64,000 bases of DNA from Bacteroidaceae bacterium (GCA_017507385.1 JAFWAX010000077.1:62001-126000); one strand, 5' to 3'. Numbered from the stretch's first letter, positions 25,074 to 34,290 are shown. Notes: generated by a model from the sequence alone, not told the origin. Made by a program: numbers and translations.

Positions 25074-26300
25074 TTATGACTTATTTATACTTTTAATATA
25101 CACCTCTGCCACATTTTTATCTGTCAATTTTAAAGCTGTAGCTTTGGCATTTCCCGATATTTTCAATAACTTTTCTATAGGCATAGTATTGATTCTATTG
25201 ATTATTTCAGCCAATTCTAATTCGTCACCAGCCTTGCAGAGAAAACCATTAACTCCATCTTCAATTATTCCTTCCATACCTTCGTTACGTGAAGCAATGG
25301 TAATACATCCCATAGACATCGCTTCCAAATAAACTAGTCCAAAAGTTTCTTCCTCACTAATCATTATAAAACACTGTGCTTGGGCTATATAGTTTGGTAC
25401 CTCTTCTCTATCTACAAAACCATGAAGTTTGACCTGTTTCTCTACACCATTGGCAGAAATCAACTTTTCAATTAATCCTCTATTTGCTCCATCACCAACA
25501 TAATTAAGTTGAAAATTTTTGTCTAACTTACTCTTCAATATTCCTTGTAAAACTTTCTCCGGATATTTACGACGGATAAAAGAGCCAACATAAACATATC
25601 TATTTATGGGCTGAACTATATCACAATATTCCTTTCTATCTAAAAAATGAATTGGTATACCACTATAACACATGAAATGATTTTTGGGTATTACCCCTGT
25701 ATTTTCTTCGAATTCCCGTTTTAATGGTAAAGATCTATATCCCCATATATTTACTTTAGCAATTTCTTTTTTATAATCATTACCACAATAATTCAACATT
25801 TTCCATACTTGCTTATGTACTACCACACATGTTTTAGCATTTGGGAAATACATTTCTTTTAACTGGTTTACCATTGGCAAATGAGGATAAAAATTATGTG
25901 AAGTTATTACATCAGGAACAAATCCAATCCTTTTACAATAATCTGCAATTTTTTCAATCTGCCCATTTAGATATTTAGCAGGAACACCAAATCTTGGTAA
26001 TGGCTTAAATAATGGCATCCTCACCACCTTTACTCCATCCATTACAAATTCTACATCCTTGTCTTGATGAACAGAAGTTACAGATGTATTAAATTTACTT
26101 GCAATTATTTTCTCCGCAAATCTTGCTATCCAATGAAATATTCTCAAATAAACAGGATAATTATGAACTACCAATACATCATATCCTAGCTTTACCCATT
26201 CACTTGCGAAGTAATGTACGACATTCGTGTTGTTAGGAATTTTTATATCAGGAGCTGGATAAATTGTAGACAAAAGAAGGATTTTATTTCTTATTTTCAT
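25074..26300 (-). CDS. Family 4 glycosyltransferase
   Basis: A 408-residue GT-B enzyme. The acceptor half starts LLLSTIYPAPDIKIPNNTNV. The donor half shows YVGSFIRRKYPEKVL, KLHGFVDREEVPNYIAQAQ and the E-x7-E motif EETFGLVYLEAMSMG, which binds the nucleotide sugar in GT4. It is a retaining glycosyltransferase of capsule repeat-unit assembly; the sugar is unknown. Its start overlaps the end of the upstream gene by 17 nt. Confidence 0.9.
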   Translation of the reverse strand: MKIRNKILLLSTIYPAPDIKIPNNTNVVHYFASEWVKLGYDVLVVHNYPVYLRIFHWIARFAEKIIASKFNTSVTSVHQDKDVEFVMDGVKVVRMPLFKPLPRFGVPAKYLNGQIEKIADYCKRIGFVPDVITSHNFYPHLPMVNQLKEMYFPNAKTCVVVHKQVWKMLNYCGNDYKKEIAKVNIWGYRSLPLKREFEENTGVIPKNHFMCYSGIPIHFLDRKEYCDIVQPINRYVYVGSFIRRKYPEKVLQGILKSKLDKNFQLNYVGDGANRGLIEKLISANGVEKQVKLHGFVDREEVPNYIAQAQCFIMISEEETFGLVYLEAMSMGCITIASRNEGMEGIIEDGVNGFLCKAGDELELAEIINRINTMPIEKLLKISGNAKATALKLTDKNVAEVYIKSINKS

Positions 26301-27294
26301 TGTTTAAAATTTCTTTAACTAAATCTTTAGAAAAATTCATCCAAGAATTCTTTTCTATAAAATTAGTAATTACACTTTTATTATGCACTTTATTATCTTT
26401 ACTTAATATGTTCAACAGATCGTTATAATCAAGATAAGTAATACAAACACCTTCTTTTCCCAAATCTTTAAAAGCACCTCTATGAGGACCTACAGGTATT
26501 CCACCTAATGCTATTGTATCTATCAAAGCACCTGAACTTGAAACACAATCACCAATATAGGGAAACAAAACATAACGAGATTTACTAATACAAACAGCCA
26601 ACTCGTCAAAATCTATACGCCGATTTTCAAAGGTTATATATTTATTACAGTGAGATTTAATCTTATTACAAAGTTCATTATTAGAACAATGTCCAATAAT
26701 CTTTATTCTTAGATTTGTTTTTTGAATATCAACATTTGATATAAATTCATAAATTCCTTTGTATGGTAAAATAGCTCCCCAAATTAACACATCACATCTT
26801 TCGACTTCATAACTAAGCGAATTTACATGAATAGGAGTTATAGGATGACATTTATAAATTACTTTACCTCCCCTTGTTTTTGATTGTGCATATTCGGCTG
26901 CTTCTTCTGAATGTGATATTATCAATAGAGATTGTTTGAATAATATATTTTGTATTTTTCTTGATTGTTTGTTATCTCCTTGGTGTGGATGTTTATTGTG
27001 AAACATCCATATTATCTTCTTTTTCCTCCATTTTATAACTTTTAATCCTATAAGTACTAAAAGATATTGAATATATCCAAATCGAAGGAAAGGTATACTT
27101 TCTAACCAATTAATAATGAAAATGTCAGCAAGGAAAGTGTTTTTTAAAAAAGTCCAACTCAAAATTTTAGAAGACTTATTATCCTTATCTAATACATTAT
27201 AATGTTGCTCTAATGCTTTTTTATAATGAATGGAATAAGGATTAGGATAACCATTTCTAGAGGCAGATGGGAAATAATATAGAGATTTCATCAA
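26284..27294 (-). CDS. Probable GT-B glycosyltransferase
   Basis: A 336-residue protein, divergent but with GT-B landmarks. N-terminal SLYYFPSASRNGYPNPYS comes first, then KIIWMFHNKHPH in the acceptor half and LIISHSEEAAEYA. DVLIWGAILPYKGIYEFI opens the donor half. DTIALGGIPVGPHRGAF occupies the position of the GT4 glycine-rich E-x7-E region, though the second glutamate is not obvious. It overlaps both neighbours, 4 nt with the acetyltransferase upstream and 17 nt with the GT4 gene downstream, indicating tight coupling. Confidence 0.75.
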   Translation of the reverse strand: MMKSLYYFPSASRNGYPNPYSIHYKKALEQHYNVLDKDNKSSKILSWTFLKNTFLADIFIINWLESIPFLRFGYIQYLLVLIGLKVIKWRKKKIIWMFHNKHPHQGDNKQSRKIQNILFKQSLLIISHSEEAAEYAQSKTRGGKVIYKCHPITPIHVNSLSYEVERCDVLIWGAILPYKGIYEFISNVDIQKTNLRIKIIGHCSNNELCNKIKSHCNKYITFENRRIDFDELAVCISKSRYVLFPYIGDCVSSSGALIDTIALGGIPVGPHRGAFKDLGKEGVCITYLDYNDLLNILSKDNKVHNKSVITNFIEKNSWMNFSKDLVKEILNNENKK

Positions 27295-27875
27295 AGTTTT
27301 ATACTCACTTTTTTACCATTTAATTTTACTATAATTGCAGGGTTTCCAATAACGGTAGCGTTATCAGGTATATCTTTTACTATTACGCAATTTGCACCAA
27401 TAGAGACATTGTTGCCTATAGTGATTCCACCTAACACACATGCCCCACATCCAATAAAAACATTATCTCCAATTATAGGTAGTTTATTATGATTATTTCC
27501 GATAGTTACATTATGTTTTATTTTTAAGTTTTTTCCTACGGATTGGGCATTTATATAACTTCCATGTGGATGATCAATCCAAACACCACCTCCTAAAGGC
27601 ATAGAATATTTGTTACCTATTACGCATGGGTATGTTCCACAAATTATCTTTAGGGGATAACTAATATATCCTAAACGACGATATAAAAGCATTTTATATT
27701 CTGGTCTTTTTAATAGAAGAGAAAAAAAAGAATCTGAAAAATGAGATATATCTTCATTAAATTTTAAGGCTTCTTGATCTTTTAAAATATTTTGATAAAA
27801 TCTTAATATAAGAAATAGCGGGAAAATACGAATGCTATTAATTATAAGAAGTATAAAATATAAAAATAGTTTCAT
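27291..27875 (-). CDS. Serine-acetyltransferase-like hexapeptide transferase
   Basis: 194 residues. An N-terminal helical part is followed by a left-handed beta-helix with hexapeptide repeats (INAQSVGKNLKIKHNVTIGN, GDNVFIGCGACVLGGITIG). It is closest in layout to CysE-like proteins (GVWIDHPHG, HNVTIGNNHNKLPIIGDNVF), but such proteins in capsule loci usually acetylate sugars. The catalytic His is likely in HNVTIG or DHPHG. It lies between glycosyltransferase genes in a tightly packed transcript. Confidence 0.83.
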   Translation of the reverse strand: MKLFLYFILLIINSIRIFPLFLILRFYQNILKDQEALKFNEDISHFSDSFFSLLLKRPEYKMLLYRRLGYISYPLKIICGTYPCVIGNKYSMPLGGGVWIDHPHGSYINAQSVGKNLKIKHNVTIGNNHNKLPIIGDNVFIGCGACVLGGITIGNNVSIGANCVIVKDIPDNATVIGNPAIIVKLNGKKVSIKL

Positions 27876-27881
27876 AGATAT

Positions 27882-28628
27882 TTATTGTTTAAATTTATAG
27901 AAGAATCTTATAAGGGGAATCAATAATTTGAAAGGACATTTATAATTAAATGCTAAATACATATAATCGGAAATTACTCTCTGAGGAAACAATTCTTTAA
28001 ATATTAAATTCCTTTCATCTATGTGATTTACATTTCTACTGATTCCTTTACCTTCATATTTTGCTATAACAGTATTTATTTGTCTATACGAACAATTACG
28101 AATTATTATAGATTCCACATTAAACTTTAAGTCTGAAGATATACGAAGCTTCTCGTCATATGGGTACTTTAATAACATTTGTTTCTTTATAAGGGAGGCT
28201 TGATGACGATTGTTTCCTACGAATAAATAAAATGCTAAAGTTGGCTCCTTAGGAGGTTTGCTAAAATATTTTCTGTATTGATCATATTCTATACCTTCAA
28301 CAAAGTCTTCACTAAATTCCACCTTGTATAATTCTTCTACCGTTGATTCTGAATATAATTCATCACCCGCATTCATAAATAAGCAGTAGTCGCCTGATGC
28401 CATTCTTACAGCTTTGTTCATTGCATTATATATTCCAGTGTCAGGTTCGCTGACCCACTTGGATATATATGCTTCGTTCTGTTTAATTATATCAACAGAA
28501 TTATCTTTTGATGCTCCATCTATTACGATGTATTCAAAATCTTTACAACTCTGTTTAACAATACTTTTTATTGTTTGCTGCAAACCGGAAGCATTATTAT
28601 AAGTTACTGTTATAATTGATAATTTCAT
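27882..28628 (-). CDS. Family 2 glycosyltransferase
   Basis: A 248-residue GT-A enzyme. LSIITVTYNNASGLQQTI opens the fold. YIVIDGASKDNSVDIIK and GIYNAMNKAVRMASGDYCLF precede LFMNAGDELY, in the position of the DxD metal motif. This is the WcaE-like/Bacteroides capsule GT2 pattern (SEPDxGIYDAMNKG). It overlaps the polymerase gene upstream by 4 nt. Confidence 0.92.
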   Translation of the reverse strand: MKLSIITVTYNNASGLQQTIKSIVKQSCKDFEYIVIDGASKDNSVDIIKQNEAYISKWVSEPDTGIYNAMNKAVRMASGDYCLFMNAGDELYSESTVEELYKVEFSEDFVEGIEYDQYRKYFSKPPKEPTLAFYLFVGNNRHQASLIKKQMLLKYPYDEKLRISSDLKFNVESIIIRNCSYRQINTVIAKYEGKGISRNVNHIDERNLIFKELFPQRVISDYMYLAFNYKCPFKLLIPLIRFFYKFKQ

Positions 28629-29803
28629 GTTTCTATTTTTTTGTAGTGTTTAAATTTGAAAATATACATATACATGATAGGAAAGAATGTAGCATATTCA
28701 TTACATTGTGAAACAAAAAGTACTATTACAACTAAAATAATAGGAATTCCTGGATTCATATCTTTTACTCTTTTATAGATACAAATTAATAAAAACAATA
28801 AATATGGAACACCTAAACATGCAGATGTATATAGCCATCCATTAGAAGACGTTTCACTTCCATTCATAAAAAGTTGGCTTTTAAGAGACTTTGTATCTAT
28901 ACCATACCCATAATAAGGGGAAGATAAGGTAATATTTATACAAGCTATATTATCAGCCATACGGATAGCATAAGATGTTCGCTCTGAAATTTCATTACGC
29001 TGTTCCAATTTATCTTGAACTATACTGGAATTCCATAATAGAAATGCAAAAAATAAGCCACAAACTATACAAAATAAATATGTTAAAATATTTTTTTTCT
29101 TTTCTACTTGAGAATAAAAAAATACACTAAGTATTAAAATAGCAAAAGCAAGATACCCTGTGGTTGAAATAGTCATTAAAAGTGCTAAGAACAATATTCC
29201 AAACTTTTTAAGTAAATATTTAAACTTAGAAATACATCTAAGTTCATCAACAAATAAACATAACGTAAAAAGTATTATAATCTGGAATTGTCCTGGTTCC
29301 CAATATATAGATGATAGACGGCTCGTTTCACCTCCCCAAGCAACATTAAAAAAGTAAAAACACATATAATATGGTTTAAACTTTCCGGGAGGAGTTAAAG
29401 CTGAAGCAGAAAATATTCTTAATAAATATCCTATTTGAACAATTATTGATACTATAGAAAGTAAGGTCAGTAGTCTTAATAAAATAGTTCTAAACCGATT
29501 AAAAGATATTGATGATAATATAAAGCAAACACCCGTAGGGAACAAAATATATGTTAAGTCTCTATTACTATTTCTTTCTCCTACAAATAAGAACTGAACT
29601 AAGAGTATCCAAACAATAAGAGATAACAATATTGTTAAATTATTAAAAATATTACTACTTCGTCTTCCACAAATACAGTAATAAATAAAAGATGTTATAA
29701 CAAATATAACCATAATCAAACTTAGGTATATTTGACAAAACACAATTCCTCCTGAAAAAAGTAATATCTCAGCTACTAATATTTGCTCTAAATATTTTTT
29801 CAT
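28625..29803 (-). CDS. O-antigen/capsule polymerase (Wzy-like)
   Basis: A 392-residue protein with about eleven predicted membrane helices and a large periplasmic loop near residues 140-165 (SRLSSIYWEPGQFQIIILF). The WEPG sequence is frequent in Wzy/O-antigen ligase-type polymerases. The family joins flipped lipid-linked repeat units in the periplasm. It is strongly AT-rich, as is typical of horizontally exchanged polymerase genes. Length and topology exclude the flippase, which is at 31942. Confidence 0.85.
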   Translation of the reverse strand: MKKYLEQILVAEILLFSGGIVFCQIYLSLIMVIFVITSFIYYCICGRRSSNIFNNLTILLSLIVWILLVQFLFVGERNSNRDLTYILFPTGVCFILSSISFNRFRTILLRLLTLLSIVSIIVQIGYLLRIFSASALTPPGKFKPYYMCFYFFNVAWGGETSRLSSIYWEPGQFQIIILFTLCLFVDELRCISKFKYLLKKFGILFLALLMTISTTGYLAFAILILSVFFYSQVEKKKNILTYLFCIVCGLFFAFLLWNSSIVQDKLEQRNEISERTSYAIRMADNIACINITLSSPYYGYGIDTKSLKSQLFMNGSETSSNGWLYTSACLGVPYLLFLLICIYKRVKDMNPGIPIILVVIVLFVSQCNEYATFFPIMYMYIFKFKHYKKIET

Positions 29804-29812
29804 ATAGTTATA

Positions 29813-30517
29813 TTAAATAAAATGTGCATGACTACCTGTAAATTCATATTTCAAATCTGTCGGTCTTTGTCCTATGACTTTTGCTGGAATACCACCGACT
29901 AAAGAAAATGGAGGTACATCATGAGATACAACAGCTCCAGCAGCCACAACGGCACCTTCACCAATAGTGACATTGCGAAGTATAATAACATTCGGTCCAA
30001 TCCAGGCTCTATTTCCGATTTTTACAGGACCGACATGGTTTTCATTACAAGCAAAATATGGATCACGATAGTCATGTTGAAAAGTCCAAATACTAACATT
30101 GGATGAAAAATTTACATTTTCTCCTATCTTTATACCTGCTCTTGCATCAAGAATTGCATTATCTCCAATGATGGTACCTTTTCCTATTTCAAGTTGAGTC
30201 GGATTTCTAATTTCAGCTCCTGCATATATTACAACTTTATCTGCCATGGGTATTAAGTATATATACCGATAAAAGAATATTCGAATGTGATGTGAGGGTA
30301 TTTCTGATATCCATTTTAAGCATAATCTATCCTTAAAGTCACGATAACGAGCAAATAAGAAATTACGTCCCTTTTCAATTACATTTTTGCCATTAGCAAA
30401 ATTTTGTATCCTTTTAGTTTCTAATGATACGATAAATGAAGGTAAGATAGATAAAAGTAATATAATAGGCTGTAATAATACCAACAAAAATAAAATTATT
30501 AATAATATTGTGTTCAT
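29813..30517 (-). CDS. Hexapeptide acyltransferase with N-terminal membrane helix
   Basis: 234 residues. Residues 1-32 form a hydrophobic anchor. From about 85 on there is a left-handed beta-helix with repeats such as LEIGKGTIIGDNAILDARAG and RAWIGPNVIILRNVTIGEGA, ending in the AAGAVVSHDVPPFSLVGGIP loop of the CatB/LacA/WbbJ group. WTFQHDYRD contains the likely catalytic His. Probably it O-acetylates a sugar of the repeat unit, the first of three such genes in a row. Confidence 0.88.
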   Translation of the reverse strand: MNTILLIILFLLVLLQPIILLLSILPSFIVSLETKRIQNFANGKNVIEKGRNFLFARYRDFKDRLCLKWISEIPSHHIRIFFYRYIYLIPMADKVVIYAGAEIRNPTQLEIGKGTIIGDNAILDARAGIKIGENVNFSSNVSIWTFQHDYRDPYFACNENHVGPVKIGNRAWIGPNVIILRNVTIGEGAVVAAGAVVSHDVPPFSLVGGIPAKVIGQRPTDLKYEFTGSHAHFI

Positions 30518-30527
30518 TAGAATCGTA

Positions 30528-31208
30528 TTAATATGGTTCTACAAAGTTTCTTCTCTTTTTTAAAGTAGTCAATTTTTCAATAGCAATGTTATCTACTCCT
30601 TCAGATGTTCCATATACTTTTTTATCTTTATAATATGTATTAAACAATTCCTCTAAATATTCTCTAGAAAGTCTTTCTGATGGAGGATACAGAACTTGTT
30701 CATGTTTCAAAATGTCATCTAAAAAAAAATTTTTCGCAATAATTTGAGCAGGAAAACCTGCTACCAATGCATAAGGAGGTACTGATTTTGTTACAATTGC
30801 ACCTGCTGCAACAATACAACCACGGCCTAATGTGACACCAGACATAATTGTAGTATTTGCGCCTACCCAAACATCTTCTTCAATGGTTACATCTGCTGAT
30901 TTATCATTTATATGAGACGCACCTAATAGAAATTGCGGTATACCTACCGTACTTCGATGACTATTTGTTATTATTGTACAATTAGGGGCTAAAACTGTAT
31001 ATTTTTTTATTGTAATCTTTTCTGAAGGGGAGTTTATGAAATGAGCTAAAGCACGAATTGTAACATTTTCCTCTATAAAGATATTTTTTTTAGCTTCAAA
31101 CCATACCGGATATTCAATAATGCTGTTTTTCCCACAAAAGCCTAATTCATTTTTTAATGGAACGAATCTTCTATATAGCATTTTTAATGCTTTTATTTTT
31201 TCAAACAT
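30528..31208 (-). CDS. Hexapeptide acyltransferase
   Basis: A 226-residue left-handed beta-helix protein. VTIEEDVWVGANTTIMSGVT and GRGCIVAAGAIVTKSVPPYA are classic xenobiotic/maltose acetyltransferase motifs. IITNSHRSTVG supplies the catalytic His and the insertion loop. The C-terminal 45 residues are helical (SREYLEELFNTYYKDK). It follows the gene at 31213 by 4 nt in the same transcript. Confidence 0.88.
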   Translation of the reverse strand: MFEKIKALKMLYRRFVPLKNELGFCGKNSIIEYPVWFEAKKNIFIEENVTIRALAHFINSPSEKITIKKYTVLAPNCTIITNSHRSTVGIPQFLLGASHINDKSADVTIEEDVWVGANTTIMSGVTLGRGCIVAAGAIVTKSVPPYALVAGFPAQIIAKNFFLDDILKHEQVLYPPSERLSREYLEELFNTYYKDKKVYGTSEGVDNIAIEKLTTLKKRRNFVEPY

Positions 31209-31212
31209 GTAT

Positions 31213-31935
31213 TTATTGGTTTAGATTATATGTATATTCATCTTTGTCATGATCTAAATCACGCATAACATTTTCTGTAAGAATTCTAACTGGATCCCCC
31301 CCCATAACACAATAAGATTTCTTTATGCAATTACGTGTTACGGTTGTATTCATGCCAAAAATACAACGCTCTGGAGTTATAGTGGAATGCATTATTTTAC
31401 ATTGTGTCCCAAACCAATTATAATCTCCAATTTCAATTGGTCCACTTGCTCTCTTGAATTTTTTATTAACCATATCATATAATGGATGGAAATTGGTATC
31501 CATCACAAGGCATCCCCAACCAAATCTGGTACCAATCCCAAATTTGATTCCTCGATATGATACTATTTTAAGAGAACCTGCATTTAAAAAATTGTCTCCA
31601 AATTCTACTCTTGTTTTTTCACCGAAAACCAAATATGAATCATTGCCTGTTTTAAAGCTTCCTTTAAATATTATGCTACCGCCATGATTTTCCCATGTGA
31701 TTCCTGTGTTGGGATAAATACCACAAGTCCTGAACCCCATTCTAATCATGCCAAATTTAATTTTCTCCGATTCAATTTGAACAGAACCTTTTAATTTGAG
31801 AAATTGCGGTTTGTAAAGAAGAATAGGCAAACGAATCGCTTGTTTGAATGGCAAATAATGAAAATTGAAATAAATAGTTTGCAGTAAATTACGAAATATA
31901 TTTCTTTCTTTCCAGATCTTTTCTATGATATTCAT
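31213..31935 (-). CDS. Hexapeptide-repeat transferase, divergent
   Basis: A 240-residue protein with a more irregular beta-helix (NAGSLKIVSYRGIKFGIGTR, GPIEIGDYNWFGTQCKI) and the end motif YCVMGGDPVRIL in place of the usual VxGxPAKxI. DTNFHPLYD offers a candidate catalytic His. The family is common as a putative acetyltransferase in Bacteroidales capsule loci. It lies 6 nt after the flippase gene. Confidence 0.82.
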   Translation of the reverse strand: MNIIEKIWKERNIFRNLLQTIYFNFHYLPFKQAIRLPILLYKPQFLKLKGSVQIESEKIKFGMIRMGFRTCGIYPNTGITWENHGGSIIFKGSFKTGNDSYLVFGEKTRVEFGDNFLNAGSLKIVSYRGIKFGIGTRFGWGCLVMDTNFHPLYDMVNKKFKRASGPIEIGDYNWFGTQCKIMHSTITPERCIFGMNTTVTRNCIKKSYCVMGGDPVRILTENVMRDLDHDKDEYTYNLNQ

Positions 31936-31941
31936 CTTTCT

Positions 31942-33294
31942 TTATTTTTTCCAAAAACCTATGGCTTTATTATTTAACAATTTATTAATCTGAATGGTAA
32001 AAACCGTAGAATACAACACATTAATCAAAATCATAGAAACAACAACTCCAACTGATCCAATACATTTACCCAAAAACAAAGATAATGGAATGTGTACGAT
32101 TAATCCCAATGATGTAATATAAGTTTGTAGTTTTACAGCACCTATACCATTTATCATATTTACTTGTAGCGAATCCCATGAATGGATGATCATATATAGA
32201 CCTACTGCAATGGTCATCATAATAGGAATTGAGACTTCTTCTCCAATCCATATTTTATATACAAAAGGAGAAATTACCATCATACCTATTACCGCAATAG
32301 CCGAAACCATAAATACCATCGACATTTTCCTATAAATATTCTTCATCCATTTATAATCTTGCTTGGTATAGGCATCGGTGAAAGCCGGCCATAAAGGAGA
32401 TAGAAATATCGTATAGATCATCATGGCTATACCTAGATATTTATATGCAATGTTGTAATAAGTAACCTCATTAGGTCCTGCTACATTGGATATTAAGATA
32501 TTGGTTGACTGATAAAGAACGACCACTTGAATCTGTATCAAGAAGAATTTGTATCCTAAGCCAAACAGTTCTTTTATGTATGATTTATTGATAGTTCTTA
32601 TCGATGGAGCTACGATTTTAAATTTATTAGAATATAAAATGAAACTTGCTATGATGATAACCAGTATTGGCAATACGGATATGGTACAAGCCAATGCTAC
32701 AAGGGAGGGTGGACATAATTTAGTCAATAAAAAAATGGCTATCAATGAAAGGAAATTTCCCAAAACAGGAAAGGCCGACGATAAAGCCACTTTCTGAAAT
32801 GCAGCAATGACTGCTGTTAATACATTGACTATCATTTGAAGACAAAAGCAAGCGACAAGTATATGTACAGCTCTTGCTATTTCATCATTATAGGAAGCAT
32901 CAACATTCAGAAATAAAGCCCAGTCTATGAGGGGAATGGCTAATTCCAGTACAATCCACAAAGGGACAAAAATCAGAACCATCATGAAATAAGTGGTGGA
33001 TACCAGAGATTTGCCCCTTTGCCAGTCTTCTTTTGCTATCGCTTCTGCTAACTTGTTCTTTAGTCCCAATGTAAAACCCACATCGAAGAAATTAAGCCAA
33101 AGCATAATGGATGACAATGTAAGCCAAATTCCGTACAATTCAGACGAAACATAGCCTAATGTCATGGGAACCAACAATAAGGATATCAAGATACTGCACC
33201 CCTTGATGAACAAAGAACCTATAATGTTCTTTTTTATCGTTTGAGTACGCTGACTATTACTGGAAAATAATTTTTTGTAATCTATTCTTCGCAA
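31942..33294 (-). CDS. Polysaccharide flippase (Wzx-like, MATE/MVF fold)
   Basis: A 450-residue protein with about twelve helices. The opening NIIGSLFIKGCSILISLLLVPMTLGYVSSELYGIWLT contains the conserved N-terminal helix of the RfbX/Wzx family. The usual charged loop between helices 2 and 3 (FDVGFTLGLKNKLAEAIAKE) is also present. It moves undecaprenyl-linked repeat units to the periplasm. It is the first gene of the AT-rich capsule core after upxZ; a 427-nt gap with repeats separates them. Confidence 0.93.
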   Translation of the reverse strand: MRRIDYKKLFSSNSQRTQTIKKNIIGSLFIKGCSILISLLLVPMTLGYVSSELYGIWLTLSSIMLWLNFFDVGFTLGLKNKLAEAIAKEDWQRGKSLVSTTYFMMVLIFVPLWIVLELAIPLIDWALFLNVDASYNDEIARAVHILVACFCLQMIVNVLTAVIAAFQKVALSSAFPVLGNFLSLIAIFLLTKLCPPSLVALACTISVLPILVIIIASFILYSNKFKIVAPSIRTINKSYIKELFGLGYKFFLIQIQVVVLYQSTNILISNVAGPNEVTYYNIAYKYLGIAMMIYTIFLSPLWPAFTDAYTKQDYKWMKNIYRKMSMVFMVSAIAVIGMMVISPFVYKIWIGEEVSIPIMMTIAVGLYMIIHSWDSLQVNMINGIGAVKLQTYITSLGLIVHIPLSLFLGKCIGSVGVVVSMILINVLYSTVFTIQINKLLNNKAIGFWKK

Positions 33295-33411
33295 AATATT
33301 ATGTCTTTATTAAATTCTATGAATCAATTTTGTTCTAAAGCCGCAGACTTGCATCTTAAAGGAATAGTGAAATAGATGTAGTTTCTTTGGCTATGTGGGA
33401 AGCCGAAGGCA

Positions 33412-33425
33412 GTCAACAGACAACA
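33412..33425 (+). repeat. Short heptamer piece, two units
   Basis: GTCAACA GACAACA, two units of the heptamer family, in the spacer upstream of the flippase gene. Confidence 0.7.
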
Positions 33426-33469
33426 GAAATTTAATTGATAATTGGCTACGCCGAACTTACGTTTGAAAG

Positions 33470-33498
33470 TTGAGAGGGAGGACGGTTGTTGGGTCGCT
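33470..33498 (+). repeat. Right copy of capsule-flanking repeat A
   Basis: A 29-nt segment identical to the reverse complement of 18022-18050, about 15.4 kb away. It lies between upxZ and the flippase gene. Confidence 0.9.
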
Positions 33499-33721
33499 CC
33501 GCTATATGGTTGGGGGGGCGGTAGGGAAAGTTGAAGGGATGCAGCCTGCCGCGTAGATTGGCAGGGATGCAGCGGAACCTATTGGAATAGAGTTCGATAT
33601 AAGCAATTAGAATGTGGTAAGACGGAAGCCCTTGCGCTGACGCTTTGAGGGCGAGGAGGAAAGGAAATATTGAGTGAATTTGAAGGAATTTGTTTTAATT
33701 GACGATTTATGTTGAGGGGTG

Positions 33722-34228
33722 TTATACTGTTTCCGCGAATTGGAAGAGTTCTATGAGGTAGCGATCTTCTTCGGTCATGGCGTCCTCGTTCCATGTGGAC
33801 ATGAAGTGATCGATATAGGGTAACAGTTCCTCGTCTTGGGTCTCTTGGTAGAGGAAGGTGAGGAGGTGGTTTTTGTAATTTATTATTGACAACGGACAAC
33901 GGACAACAGACAACGGACGACAGTTTGGTGCTTCGAGGGGGTCTGCGGTTTCTGTTAATTGGGGCAGGAGTTCGTAGGTGGTTTCGACTGCGCGAGCGAA
34001 GAGGGCTTCGTTGCGGTAGCCGACCTGAAGGAGGACGAAGATGGTGAGTAGTATCTCTGTTTGCTCTTCGTGGGGGAGGGTTTCTCCATGGGTGTCAAGG
34101 CGCTGGAAGAGGGTCTTGACGGTATGTTGTGCCTCGTGCCACCGGGATTGATAATCCTGGATGCTGTGGTCTTCGAGGGTGTCGAGGAGGAGCAATTGGC
34201 GGTAGGCTTGGAGGCGAAGGGAAAGCAT
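33722..34228 (-). CDS. upxZ: UpxZ-like antagonist of capsule antiterminators, with a heptamer insertion
   Basis: A 168-residue helical protein second in the transcript after upxY, the position of UpxZ in Bacteroides capsule loci. The family has about 160 residues, and NHLLTFLYQETQDEELLPYI followed by MTEEDRYLIELFQ resembles its C-terminal part. Known role: UpxZ inhibits non-cognate UpxY proteins so that only one capsule is made at a time. Residues about 103-114 (CRPLSVVRCPLS) are encoded by a five-unit heptamer tract, which probably forms an inserted loop. The family call rests on gene position plus partial resemblance, so it is less certain than upxY. Confidence 0.7.
   Translation of the reverse strand: MLSLRLQAYRQLLLLDTLEDHSIQDYQSRWHEAQHTVKTLFQRLDTHGETLPHEEQTEILLTIFVLLQVGYRNEALFARAVETTYELLPQLTETADPLEAPNCRPLSVVRCPLSIINYKNHLLTFLYQETQDEELLPYIDHFMSTWNEDAMTEEDRYLIELFQFAETV
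33888..33922 (+). repeat. Heptamer tract inside upxZ
   Basis: Five 7-nt units (33888, 33895, 33902, 33909, 33916), GACAACG/A with one GACGACA. The gene reads through the tract in frame. Addition or loss of one unit would shift the frame. Confidence 0.92.
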
Positions 34229-34255
34229 TGGGGAATTGACAATTAACTTAAGTTA

Positions 34256-34290
34256 GACAACGGACAACAGACAACGGACAACGGACGGCG
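34256..34290 (+). repeat. Heptamer tract between upxY and upxZ, first part
   Basis: Five units: GACAACG, GACAACA, GACAACG, GACAACG and GACGGCG. It lies 28 nt upstream of the upxZ start. Confidence 0.9.

Larger units (their letters stand above)
33295..33721. other. 427-nt gap between upxZ and the flippase gene
   Basis: No gene can be supported. It contains a two-unit heptamer piece (33412-33425) and the right copy of capsule-flanking repeat A (33470-33498), followed by G-rich sequence. Its base composition marks the change from higher-GC regulators to the AT-rich capsule core. Confidence 0.75.

Noticed and set aside
33579-33899. 106-codon open frame overlapping the end of upxZ
   Set aside because: It is an alternative frame across the repeat and G-rich spacer and has no recognisable features.
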